64,000 nucleotides of DNA from contig CALFBP010000010.1 of the NCBI GenBank assembly GCA_937951625.1, forward strand, positions 1 to 64,000, given 5' to 3'. Below the pieces are notes generated by a model. It saw only the letters and a list, made by a program, of their open reading frames with translations, ran no database searches and was not told the DNA's origin. Position numbers and translations under genes: made by a program. Below are positions 9,565-18,068 of the stretch, piece after piece (within the stretch, counting starts at the first letter, position 1; every line of letters begins with the position of its first letter). The stretch is from an uncultured Thermoguttaceae bacterium (GTDB lineage: Bacteria; Planctomycetota; Planctomycetia; Pirellulales; Thermoguttaceae).

Positions 9565-10482
9565 TTATCCCCCGTAACGGCGCCGTTTGATCCGTTGGAG
9601 TTCTTCGATGGTCAGAAGGAGCCGTTCGTCGCGTCCCAAGGGCGTGATCATGCGCTGGCGGCGAAGTTCGGCGAGGTCGATGATGCCCAGGGTGAGGGAT
9701 TCGTCGAGCATGGGCGCCTCCGCCACCACACTGCCGTCCGGGCCGACGATTCGGCTTCCTCCCCAGAAGCACAACCCGTCCTCAAAACCCACACGATTGA
9801 CAACAATCACCGTCGCTCCCAAGAGTTGGGCGAACGTGCTGGCCATCAACCGATAAGTTTCCGCGGAACGGATTCCTTGGTCGGTGATGCCTCGGACAGG
9901 CGAATTGGCCACACAAATCAAGAGGTCCACCTCTTCCGCCTGCATGATCGCCGCAGCCGAAAGGTGCCAAAAATCTTCACAGATCAACAGGCCGACTCGC
10001 CCAAACCGCGGCGAATCGAAGGCCTCGATGCGTTCGCCCGCCGCAAAATAGCGCTGCTCGTCGAATAGGCCGTAGGTAGGCAAATAGACCTTGCGATGAA
10101 CGTGGACGATCTTTCCCTGTTCGGCGAACAGTGCGGCGTTGTAGAATCGGTGTTGCGGCGACTCTTCGACAAACCCCACCACTAGAGCCAACGTCCCGGC
10201 TGCCTCGACCAAACGCGCGATCTCGGCCGATTCGCGGGGCAAGGCGACCTCGGGCACCATGTCGCGTACGAAATAGCCGGTTAGGGAGAGCTCAGGGAAG
10301 ATCACCAGATCGGCTTGTTGCTGCCGTGCCGCCTCGATCTGGCCGAGGTGCATGGCCAAGTTCCGCTGGCGGTCGGCGAGCCGCGGGGCCACTTGGGCCA
10401 TGGCCACGCGGAGCACTCCGCTGCCTCGCGGCTCGCTGGCCGCGCCGTTTGCCAGCCCGGCGTCGGTCGATGTTGCCTTCAC
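9565..10482 (-). CDS. Carbon-nitrogen hydrolase (probable glutaminase partner of NadE)
   Basis: A 305-residue nitrilase-superfamily amidase. The Glu-Lys-Cys triad is complete: Glu64 in FPELSLTGY, Lys131 in HRKVYLPTYGLFDE, and Cys168 in LLICEDFWH. The GLFDEQRYFAAG segment is typical of the glutaminase domain of glutamine-dependent NAD synthetases. Lying directly upstream of nadE in the same direction, it probably supplies ammonia from glutamine to the synthetase. That is inference: free-standing members of this family also hydrolyse other amides. The first 20 residues (MKATSTDAGL...) are unlike the fold, so translation might begin slightly later. Confidence 0.88.
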   Translation of the reverse strand: MKATSTDAGLANGAASEPRGSGVLRVAMAQVAPRLADRQRNLAMHLGQIEAARQQQADLVIFPELSLTGYFVRDMVPEVALPRESAEIARLVEAAGTLALVVGFVEESPQHRFYNAALFAEQGKIVHVHRKVYLPTYGLFDEQRYFAAGERIEAFDSPRFGRVGLLICEDFWHLSAAAIMQAEEVDLLICVANSPVRGITDQGIRSAETYRLMASTFAQLLGATVIVVNRVGFEDGLCFWGGSRIVGPDGSVVAEAPMLDESLTLGIIDLAELRRQRMITPLGRDERLLLTIEELQRIKRRRYGG

Positions 10483-10550
10483 CCGTGTCTCCCCCTGCTC
10501 TGCGACGCCGTCCCTCGCGGCTGTTTCTGGATTCGCTTGGAAACGCCGGC

Positions 10551-11240
10551 TTAGGCCCCCAACGAGAATCGGATGGCCCGTTCCAGATCGCGCTGCGTGC
10601 TAGGCGAATACTCAATGTCGAACCAAAGGATCTTTCCCGCCGCATCCAGCAGATACACGCGGGGGATCCGATCCGTGGCCACCGCGGCGAAATACTCGCC
10701 CTCGGGATCGAGCAGGCAGGGATATTTCGCGCCGGCCTCCTCGACGGCCTTTCGGGCCGCGTCGAGTGAATCCTTGACGCTGATTCCAATCACCTGGACT
10801 CCCTGTCCCCCAAACGGCTTGACGACATCACCCTCCAAGTACTCCAACGCCTGGGTGGAGTACAGATTGTCGGCTTGCCAAAACAACACCACGGTGAGCC
10901 TCTTGCCTAACAAGGAATACAGCTCGACCGTCTTCCCATCCAGGCCAGTCAAATTGTTGTTTGGTAGGACGTCGCCAACGTTTACCAGGCAAGTTTCCGC
11001 GAGGGCGGCGGGCAACTTGACCTCGGGCATCTTGGGAGCTGGTGGCGGTTCGCTGGCGGCTTTGCTCCGCTCGTTTTCTGTCGCCGCCTTCAGGCCTTGC
11101 CGATAAGTTTCGGCCATGCTTTTGGCGCTTCCGGCCTTTTTCGCAGCCCCGTCTTGGCTCGAGGGTCTCCCGCACCCGCCGACACCCAGCACAACCCACA
11201 ATCCGGCCACGAACGTCCTTCGCAGCACCCTGAGTTCCAT
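10551..11240 (-). CDS. Thioredoxin-fold (redoxin/TlpA-like) lipoprotein lacking the CxxC motif
   Basis: A 229-residue exported protein. The hydrophobic N-terminus ends at VGGC (Cys23), a lipobox. A linker rich in Lys/Ala/Pro is followed from about residue 85 by a redoxin fold: VGDVLPNNNLTGLDGKTVEL, TVVLFWQADNLYS, VQVIGISVKD, and the cis-proline region DRIPRVYLLDAAGKI. In TlpA/AhpC relatives the segment after the first strand carries WCxxC or a peroxidatic Cys; here it reads WQADN, so ordinary dithiol or peroxidase chemistry is not expected. A Cys occurs in KYPCLLDPEG but is not at the usual position. It may bind a partner or scaffold rather than reduce thiols (inference). It precedes the amidase-nadE pair in the same direction. 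Confidence 0.82.
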   Translation of the reverse strand: MELRVLRRTFVAGLWVVLGVGGCGRPSSQDGAAKKAGSAKSMAETYRQGLKAATENERSKAASEPPPAPKMPEVKLPAALAETCLVNVGDVLPNNNLTGLDGKTVELYSLLGKRLTVVLFWQADNLYSTQALEYLEGDVVKPFGGQGVQVIGISVKDSLDAARKAVEEAGAKYPCLLDPEGEYFAAVATDRIPRVYLLDAAGKILWFDIEYSPSTQRDLERAIRFSLGA

Positions 11241-11259
11241 GGGATATCTTTCCTCGATG

Positions 11260-13056
11260 CTAGAGGTTCGTCCGAATACCCAGTTCTCTCAGTTGCTTGG
11301 GATCCACCGAGCTCGGCGCCCCGGTCATCAAGTCTGTAGCCCGCTGCGTCTTCGGAAACGCGATGCAATCGCGGATGCTGTCCAGGCCGCCGAAGATCAT
11401 CACCAGGCGATCAATACCCAGCGCGATGCCGCCGTGGGGCGGGGCGCCGAATTGAAGCGCATCCAGCAGGAACCCGAATCGCTCCCTGGCTTGCTCCGGA
11501 CTGATCCCGAGAAGCTGGAAAACTTGGCTCTGCAACTCCTGGTCGTGAATACGGATCGTCCCCCCACCCGCTTCCGACCCGTTGATCACCAAATCGTATG
11601 CCTGGGCCCGGCACTTCCCGGGTTCGGTCGCCAACAGGGCCCGATCCTGTTCCCGGGGCGACGTGAAGGGGTGGTGCATCGCGGTCCAGCACTTTTCTTC
11701 TTCGTCGTAGGCGAACATGGGGAACTCGACGACCCAAGAAAAGTGCTTTTCCGATGGATCGTAGAGCTTCAACTCCGCGCCCAATCGCTTCCGTAAACCA
11801 TACAGGGCCTTGCAAGTGACCTCGAACCGATCGGCCACGATCAAAAGGAAATCGCCTGGCTCCGCCTGAGCCTTCTCGGCGATTTGGCGCAGCAGTTCGG
11901 CGGAAAAGTTCTTGGCGATGGGGGACCCCAGCACACCGTTGCCATCGACCTTGAACCAGGCAAGTCCCTTGGCCCCGAAATCCTGCTTGACCCAGTCGGT
12001 CAACTCGTCAATGTTTTTGCGAGAATACCTCTCGGCGGCGCCTTTGGCGTTGATGGCCCGAACGCGCCCACCGCTCTCCACGGCCTCGCGAAACACACGG
12101 AACTCACACTGCCGCGCCACATCCGTCAGGTCGATAATCTCCATGCCGAAGCGCAAGTCCGGAGCGTCGTGTCCAAAACGCTCCATCGCCTCGTCGTAGG
12201 TCATGCGTGGCAGAGGCAAAGTCAATTCCCGTCCGAGAATCTCCCTCGACAGCCTCGCCATCAATCCCTCGACCACGCCCATCACGTCGTCGGCGGTCAC
12301 AAACGACATCTCCAGATCCAACTGGGTGAACTCCGGCTGACGGTCGGCCCGAAGGTCCTCGTCGCGAAAGCACCGCGCCACCTGGACGTAGCGGTCGTAG
12401 CCCGCCACCATCAAAATCTGCTTGTACAATTGCGGCGATTGCGGCAAGGCGTAAAACGTCCCCTTTTGAATGCGGCTGGGCACGAGGTAGTCTCGGGCCC
12501 CCTCCGGTGTGCTGCGGCCAAGCATCGGCGTTTCCACGTCGATGAATCCCTGCCGGTCAAAATAGTCCCGCATGATCTGGATCATGCGGTGACGGAGCAA
12601 GAGGGTTTTCTGCATCTCCGGCCGCCGGAGATCGAGATAACGGTACTTCAGCCGCAGATCCTCGCCGGGCAAATCCTTACCGGTCATGCTGGGATAGAAT
12701 GGCGGTGTCGCACTTTTGTTCAACACCACCACCGACTCGGCCCGAACCTCAATCTCGCCCGTGGCAAGCTTGGGATTCACCGTACCCTCCGGCCGGAGGG
12801 CAACGCAGCCCGTCACTTGAACCACATCCTCTGGCCGCAACGAGCGGGCGATCTCCACTGGCGAGGGAGCGGCCGAAGAAGCCTCTTCGGCACCGCCCGC
12901 TCCGCCAAAAACAACTTGAGTTTTGCCATATCGGTCTCGGAGATCAATGAACAACACCCCACTATGGTCGCGATATGTATCCACCCATCCAGCGAGTGTT
13001 ACCCGTTGGCCCGAATGTTCCGCCCGAAGCTCACCACAGGTGTGGGTCCGTAACAA
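11260..13056 (-). CDS. aspS: Aspartyl-tRNA synthetase
   Basis: Class II synthetase charging tRNA-Asp (or Asp and Asn) in the cytoplasm. About 598 residues: N-terminal OB-fold anticodon domain (from [10 protein letters not shown] to about 110), the catalytic core with motif 2 around [20 protein letters not shown], the bacterial GAD insertion (about 285-415), and motif 3 [13 protein letters not shown]. The insertion marks it as the bacterial type. There is no ATG at the N-terminus. Two TTG codons (13062 and 13056) follow GAGGGGGA; 13056 gives better spacing and the family-typical start Leu-Arg-Thr-His-Thr, while an in-frame stop excludes starts further upstream. Confidence 0.95.
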   Translation of the reverse strand: MLRTHTCGELRAEHSGQRVTLAGWVDTYRDHSGVLFIDLRDRYGKTQVVFGGAGGAEEASSAAPSPVEIARSLRPEDVVQVTGCVALRPEGTVNPKLATGEIEVRAESVVVLNKSATPPFYPSMTGKDLPGEDLRLKYRYLDLRRPEMQKTLLLRHRMIQIMRDYFDRQGFIDVETPMLGRSTPEGARDYLVPSRIQKGTFYALPQSPQLYKQILMVAGYDRYVQVARCFRDEDLRADRQPEFTQLDLEMSFVTADDVMGVVEGLMARLSREILGRELTLPLPRMTYDEAMERFGHDAPDLRFGMEIIDLTDVARQCEFRVFREAVESGGRVRAINAKGAAERYSRKNIDELTDWVKQDFGAKGLAWFKVDGNGVLGSPIAKNFSAELLRQIAEKAQAEPGDFLLIVADRFEVTCKALYGLRKRLGAELKLYDPSEKHFSWVVEFPMFAYDEEEKCWTAMHHPFTSPREQDRALLATEPGKCRAQAYDLVINGSEAGGGTIRIHDQELQSQVFQLLGISPEQARERFGFLLDALQFGAPPHGGIALGIDRLVMIFGGLDSIRDCIAFPKTQRATDLMTGAPSSVDPKQLRELGIRTNL

Positions 13057-13610
13057 CGCCAATCCCCCTCAATGATGGATTCCTTAAAGTCCCCGCCACG
13101 GACATGAAAAATTGGCAGGTCTGTTTCGACCGTGACCTCTCCATTGTAACGGAAAGCGGGGCGAGGCGCGAAGGTTGACCAATTCACGCCGCCTCAAGCG
13201 GCCAGAAGGTGGGCCAACCGGAACAAACTGTCCTCTTTTCAGGGCTTGATTTGGTGGGAGTATGTCGAGAAGTTGTGAATTTTTGGCGGCCAATGATTTT
13301 CTCCTATTTTTGTCAACTTCGCAGTTTGCCCCTTCGCAGTTCCGAGCTTGCGCGAACTTGGAGCCGGGCAGCTGGTTCTCGCTCGACTTGACCGGGTTTA
13401 TGAGGAACAATAGACTGGCAAGATGACTGGCCAGCCGTGGGGGCAGGAGATGGGGTGCTGGGGTGAGGTTCCGCAAGAATCCCGACTGAGGGGGAGGGCC
13501 GGTGAAGGGGATCGGGACCGCACCTGTTCCGCGAGGAGGAGACCCAGCCAAGAGGCTCCGTCATTTTCTCCTCTGTTTCTTCTGAGCGGTCCTCTGTAGA
13601 GCGCAACAAC
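13057..13610. other. Divergent intergenic region aspS / metallophosphoesterase
   Basis: About 550 bases separating divergent genes, expected to hold two promoters. A TACAAT hexamer on the minus strand near 13144-13149 lacks a good -35 partner. A 44-codon frame on the plus strand from about 13261 has a GGGAG before its ATG but no other support. No RNA gene is recognised. Confidence 0.4.
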
Positions 13611-14450
13611 GTGAAAATAGCGGTCATCAGTGACATTCACAGCAATCTGGAAGCCCTCACCGCCGTGCTCGACGATATCCGCGGCCAAGGGATCGACAAC
13701 GTGATCTGCCTGGGCGATGTGGTTGGCTATGGGCCCAATCCCCGCGAATGCATCGACTTGGTGATGAAGTGCAAGGTCTGCCTCTTGGGGAACCATGACC
13801 AAGGCGCCCTGTTCGATCCCGAGGGGTTCAATACCGGCGCGGAGCGGGCCATTTTTTGGACTCGGGCTCAACTGGAAGATCCGGGCGGGGACTCGGCTGC
13901 GGCGGCTCGACGTTGGGATTTCCTCGGTGAATTGCCGCGGACCTACGTCGAAGGGCCTTTCCTGTTCGTCCATGGCTCGCCTCGGAATCCGCTCAACGAA
14001 TACGTGTTTCCTGAGGACATTTACAACCGGCGAAAGATGGAAAAAATCTTCGCCTTGATCGAATACCACGCCTTCCAAGGCCATACCCATGTGCCAGGAG
14101 TGTTTACGGAAGACCTGCGATTCTTCAGTCCGGAGGAAATCGGCCACGAGTACGCGCTGGGCGAGCAGAAGACGATGATCAATGTCGGATCGGTCGGCCA
14201 ACCTCGGGACAGTGACCCCCGCGCTTGTTACGTCGTCCTTGACGATGGGGACGTATCGAGCGACGCGGGGGGGCAAGGGCTGCTCAGCTCTCCGCACCAG
14301 GCCAACAGCACCTTGCGTTTTCCCACCAGTCCTCGGCCGGTCGTCCGCTTTCGCAGGGTCGAGTATCCGCTCGAGCAGACGATTGCCAAGATTTACGCCA
14401 TCCCCGAATTGGATAATTTCCTCGGCGATCGGCTCCGCGACGGACGATAA
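13611..14450 (+). CDS. Metallophosphoesterase
   Basis: A 279-residue calcineurin-like phosphoesterase of the YfcE/MJ0936-like group. The metal-binding motifs appear in order: Asp8 and His10 in ISDIHSN, GDVVGYG, GNHD, HGSPRNP and GHTHVPG. These bind a dinuclear metal centre. The C-terminal 40 residues ([15 protein letters not shown]) are like other members of the family that adjoin ADP-ribosylation or signalling genes, but no partner is present. No signal peptide, so cytoplasmic. It starts at GTG (GTGAAAATAGCGGTC) with no strong ribosome-binding site visible. Substrate unknown; small phosphodiesters or phosphoproteins are possible. Confidence 0.88.
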   Translation: MKIAVISDIHSNLEALTAVLDDIRGQGIDNVICLGDVVGYGPNPRECIDLVMKCKVCLLGNHDQGALFDPEGFNTGAERAIFWTRAQLEDPGGDSAAAARRWDFLGELPRTYVEGPFLFVHGSPRNPLNEYVFPEDIYNRRKMEKIFALIEYHAFQGHTHVPGVFTEDLRFFSPEEIGHEYALGEQKTMINVGSVGQPRDSDPRACYVVLDDGDVSSDAGGQGLLSSPHQANSTLRFPTSPRPVVRFRRVEYPLEQTIAKIYAIPELDNFLGDRLRDGR

Positions 14451-14595
14451 GGGGTCTGCAAGACTCGGCTCCGCTCTGGGATTTCCAGGAACGCGACGGC
14501 AGTGGAAGTAGGGGGCCGACGCGGGAATCTTCAGGCGCGGTTTCACCAGCAATCGGCTTTTTCGCCGCGCTTGCGGCCAACAAAAGAGTGGATCG

Positions 14596-16926
14596 ATGGA
14601 CGAGCAACCAGTTCGAGCCATGGGGCTGCGTTACGCCCTGTTTATCATCCTATCCATTGGCATCCTTGCTTTGAATGCCTATTTGATGTCGCGCTGGGCA
14701 CCCCCCAAGCGGCCCCTTGCCGAGCGTCCGCCGTTGGCACAAGTGCCAAAGGAGCCCCCCAAGGCCGAAGCTGCGATCGGCGCCGCCGGGACCGCTGAAA
14801 CCACCAAGAAGGCCGAGGCCCAAGCGGACGAGACCGCGCCACCTACGGAAAAGCCCGCTCCCAAACCGCCAATCGTCGAAGTCGAGGTGCCCCAACAGTG
14901 GATAGCCCTCGGTTCGCTGGACCCCCACGGCCAATATCGCATGCTGGTCACGTTGACCAATCGTGGTGCGGCCGTACAACGCATCGAATTGAGCACGAAG
15001 CGCTTCCATGACGCGGACAATCGAAGCGGCTATCTGGGGCATGTGGCTGGTGATGAGGCGGTGCAGGGCGAGGGCTGTTTGGTCCAGGTGGTGGGCCACG
15101 GCACGCCGGCGCATCAAGCGGGACTCGCGCCGGGCGACCTCATCAAGGCGGTGGAGGGAGTGCCGGTGCGAAGTGCGAAATCCCTGGCGGCGGCCTTGCA
15201 GGAAACGAAACCTGGGCAAACGGTGCGTCTCACCGTGGCGCGCAACGGCCAAGATTTGGAACTGGCGGTTCGCCTCGGGCGACGTCCGCTTTCGGTCATC
15301 CAGCCTGAATCGCCCGCCCCGCATTCCTTCCGTGTCGCACTCGCCCAGATCGATGAGCAGCTAGCCGTGCCGCCGCTCGATCCGGGCGGCGTGGCCCAAG
15401 GCGGCAGCGATCCTGAGGCGGAAATCGAGCACGCCCGCTTACGTGACGTCAACTGGGAGATCGTCTCCCAGGACGACTCGCACGTTACGTTCCGCCGCGT
15501 TCTGCCCCATTGGGAACTGGAAGTCCTCAAGACCTTCCGACTCGCCAAGATCCAAGCCGGCGACGAGCAGCGCGAAAACGCCCGGGATTACCATTTGGCG
15601 TTCGACTTGGAAATCCGCAACACCGGCAAGGTTGCACGCAAGGTGGCCTACACCGTGGATGGTCCCAACGGTTTGCCCACCGACGGCTGGTGGTATGCCA
15701 GCAAAGTTTCGCGGACGTGGAGCGCCGTAGGGTTGCGGGACGTGGTCGTCTCGTTCCAAGGCGATGTCCACGCCATTTCGGCGATTCAAATCGGCGGCGG
15801 CGACACGCAGCCGCGGCAGCGGGCGGGCAACGAACCGATGAGCTATGTGGGCATCGACGGCCAGTATTTCGCCTCGTTCTTGATTCCCCAACCGTCGCAA
15901 CCCGCTGTTGTCCGTTTCGCTCAGTGGCAGCCGCTGCGCTATGGCGAGTTCGAGCCGGACGAGAGGAGCCGGACCAATGTGTCGTTCCGCGCCACGAGCA
16001 CCGTTCGCGAGCTGGGGCCCAACGCGGCGGTGGGGGAAGCGTTCGAGATTTTCGCCGGACCGAAACGGCCCGATCTGTTGGCCCAATACGGATTGGACGA
16101 CATCATCACCTACGGCTGGTTCGGGCCGGTGGCCCGACTCCTCTTGGCCATCCTCCACACCTTTTATCTCGTGATTCCCAACTACGGCGTGGCCATCATT
16201 CTGCTTACCGTGCTGGTACGCTTGTGCATGTTTCCACTAAGCAAGAAGCAGGCCCTCAGCGCGCAAAAGATGCAGGAACTCCAGCCCGAAATCAAACGCA
16301 TTCAGGAAAAATACAAGAATAATCTCGAGGCCCGCAGCAAGGCCCAGCAGGAGCTGTTCCGCAAGCACAACTACAATCCGATGGGCGGGTGCCTGATCTT
16401 GTTCCTCCAACTGCCGATCTTCATCGGCTTGTACCGGGCGTTGATGGTGGACGTGGAACTGTACCAGGCGCCGTTGCTCGGGGAAAGCATCCGCTGGGCC
16501 TCGAATCTGGCCGCCCCTGATATGCTCTTCGACTGGAGCGGCTTCATGCCGGCCTTCATCACCCGAGGCACGGGCATGTTCGGTCTCGGGCCGTATTTCA
16601 ATCTCTTGCCGGTACTCACCATCTTCTTATTTATTTGGCAGCAAAAGAAGTTCATGCCGCCGCCCACCGACGAGCAACAGGCCATGCAACAGAGGATCAT
16701 GCAGTACATGATGATCTTCATGGGGATCTTGTTCTTTAAAGTGGCCAGTGGGCTGTGCATCTACTTTATCGCTTCGAGTTTGTGGAGCATCGCGGAGCGG
16801 AAGTTCCTTCCGAAGACGGCGCTGGCCGACGGCTCCTCGCCCGCCACCCCGGCGACTCGGCCCACTGCGGTCCGCGATGGCTCCCCGCTCGCCAAACGCA
16901 AGGTCCGCGGCCGGGATCGGAGGTAA
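14596..16926 (+). CDS. yidC: Membrane protein insertase YidC with inserted PDZ domain
   Basis: Inserts and folds membrane proteins, alone or with SecYEG. The 776 residues are longer than usual for YidC of Gram-negative bacteria (about 550). Order: transmembrane segment 1 (about 10-30), an Ala/Pro/Lys-rich linker (about 35-95), the periplasmic beta domain interrupted at about 158-232 by a PDZ-like domain (GTPAHQAGLAPGDLIKAVEG), then the conserved core from about 500 with TM2 (YLVIPNYGVAIILLTVLVR), the cytoplasmic coiled hairpin SAQKMQELQPEIKRIQEKYK, and further helices. The C-terminal tail is basic (KRKVRGRDRR), as in family members that touch ribosomes. ATG is preceded only weakly by a purine run. 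Confidence 0.93.
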   Translation: MDEQPVRAMGLRYALFIILSIGILALNAYLMSRWAPPKRPLAERPPLAQVPKEPPKAEAAIGAAGTAETTKKAEAQADETAPPTEKPAPKPPIVEVEVPQQWIALGSLDPHGQYRMLVTLTNRGAAVQRIELSTKRFHDADNRSGYLGHVAGDEAVQGEGCLVQVVGHGTPAHQAGLAPGDLIKAVEGVPVRSAKSLAAALQETKPGQTVRLTVARNGQDLELAVRLGRRPLSVIQPESPAPHSFRVALAQIDEQLAVPPLDPGGVAQGGSDPEAEIEHARLRDVNWEIVSQDDSHVTFRRVLPHWELEVLKTFRLAKIQAGDEQRENARDYHLAFDLEIRNTGKVARKVAYTVDGPNGLPTDGWWYASKVSRTWSAVGLRDVVVSFQGDVHAISAIQIGGGDTQPRQRAGNEPMSYVGIDGQYFASFLIPQPSQPAVVRFAQWQPLRYGEFEPDERSRTNVSFRATSTVRELGPNAAVGEAFEIFAGPKRPDLLAQYGLDDIITYGWFGPVARLLLAILHTFYLVIPNYGVAIILLTVLVRLCMFPLSKKQALSAQKMQELQPEIKRIQEKYKNNLEARSKAQQELFRKHNYNPMGGCLILFLQLPIFIGLYRALMVDVELYQAPLLGESIRWASNLAAPDMLFDWSGFMPAFITRGTGMFGLGPYFNLLPVLTIFLFIWQQKKFMPPPTDEQQAMQQRIMQYMMIFMGILFFKVASGLCIYFIASSLWSIAERKFLPKTALADGSSPATPATRPTAVRDGSPLAKRKVRGRDRR
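15067..15291 (+). other. PDZ domain inside YidC
   Basis: Residues about 158-232 of the yidC product: the carboxylate-binding region GEGCLVQVVGHGTPAHQAG, then LAPGDLIKAVEGVPV, a helix SAKSLAAALQE and a closing strand QTVRLTVARNGQDLELAV. This is the PDZ pattern of periplasmic HtrA/RseP-type proteins and would lie on the outer face of the membrane. Confidence 0.8.
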
Positions 16927-16989
16927 CCGAATGCAACCGAAGGGTGTCGCCGCTACGAACCTCCTTATCGGCCGGTGTGTCAGCACGGC

Positions 16990-17964
16990 TCAGCCTGCGG
17001 CAAACGTCTCGGCCGCAAGCGCCAAAGCGCCGTGGACGACCACTTCTTCGCCGAGGGCGGCGGGAACGATCTGGTAGGTCCCCACCAAAGGAGGAAACAC
17101 GTATCGGGCCACGTAACTCCGCAGCGGCCCAAGGAACAAGTCTTCGCCCACCAGCGACACGCCGCCGCCCATCACGACTACGCTGGGCGCCAGCACCGTA
17201 ATCACTTGGGCCAAGGCCCAACCGATCGTGCGGCAGGCGCGATCGAATTCCTCCGCGGCCAGCCGGTTCCCGGCGCGAGCCGCTGCCGCGATGATTTTCG
17301 TGTCCAGCCGATCCAGGCTTCCCCCGCAGCGCGAGAGCAAGTCGTTTGCGTCCGCGAATTCCCGGGGCTGGTTCGAAACGTGTTCAAGGCCTGACAGCCG
17401 AGAGCGCACCGCGGCCGTGATCCCCCAGCCGCTGGCCACGGCCTCGACGTCTTGGTCGGGTCGTTCTGCTTGAAGGCCGGGTCGAAGGTGGCCGAATTCA
17501 GCGGCCACGCCTTGCGAACCAGCGTAAAGCTGGCCCTCGATCACAATCGCCCCGCCAATGCCACTGCCAATGTTGTTGTAAACCACGATGCGGTGGCCTT
17601 TCCCAGCGCCGAAGCGGGCTTCCGCCAACCCTGCGCAGTCGGAATCGTTGGCCACCAGCGCCCGCACACCCAGCGTCTGGCGGCACCAATCGGCCAAGGG
17701 GAAATCCCTCCAGCCCTCGACTTGATGGCTGGTGATCACGCGTCCGCGGGCGGAATCGACCGGGCCGCCAAAGCCGATGCCGATGGCCGTGATCGGATAG
17801 CGATGGAGAATCGTCCCAAAGGCTTCGTGAATCTGTCGGCGAATGCGGTCGGCCCCAAGCTGGGGCGTTACCTCGAGGCGTTCCAAATGCACCAAGGGCG
17901 GACCGTCGCCGCGGCCCACACCCAACTGAAGCTTCGTTCCACCAATTTCGATGCCAAGCAGCAT
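16990..17964 (-). CDS. ROK-family sugar kinase-like protein
   Basis: A 324-residue ASKHA-fold protein of the ROK family, which contains glucokinases, N-acetylglucosamine/mannosamine kinases and repressors. No helix-turn-helix precedes the fold, so it is a kinase rather than a repressor type. Visible are the phosphate-1 loop GIEIGGTKLQLGV, the catalytic region VANDSDCAGLAEARFG, the glycine strand VYNNIGSGIGGAI and PSVVVMGGGVSL. The usual zinc motif CXCGXXGCXE after the FGH is missing: the segment reads FGHLRPGLQAERPDQDVE. A GGGAGG lies six bases before the ATG. It is convergent with yidC. Sugar specificity is unknown. Confidence 0.85.
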   Translation of the reverse strand: MLLGIEIGGTKLQLGVGRGDGPPLVHLERLEVTPQLGADRIRRQIHEAFGTILHRYPITAIGIGFGGPVDSARGRVITSHQVEGWRDFPLADWCRQTLGVRALVANDSDCAGLAEARFGAGKGHRIVVYNNIGSGIGGAIVIEGQLYAGSQGVAAEFGHLRPGLQAERPDQDVEAVASGWGITAAVRSRLSGLEHVSNQPREFADANDLLSRCGGSLDRLDTKIIAAAARAGNRLAAEEFDRACRTIGWALAQVITVLAPSVVVMGGGVSLVGEDLFLGPLRSYVARYVFPPLVGTYQIVPAALGEEVVVHGALALAAETFAAG

Positions 17965-18068
17965 GGAATGCCTCCCACCTCTCCAGTGTTAGAGGTTTGC
18001 TAGCCGAAACGCTTATTCCGAAATTCCGGCGAGAGCCGTGCAGCGTGGAAAGACCTGCGGTCGGATGG

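Noticed and set aside
13261-13440. 44-codon plus-strand frame with GGGAG before ATG in the gap after aspS
   Set aside because: Only a weak ribosome-binding site supports it; composition is not protein-like and it lies in a probable promoter region.
14741-14757. Perfect inverted repeat TTGGCAC/GTGCCAA
   Set aside because: It lies inside the coding sequence of yidC's linker and is explained by codon use; there is no sign of an operator.
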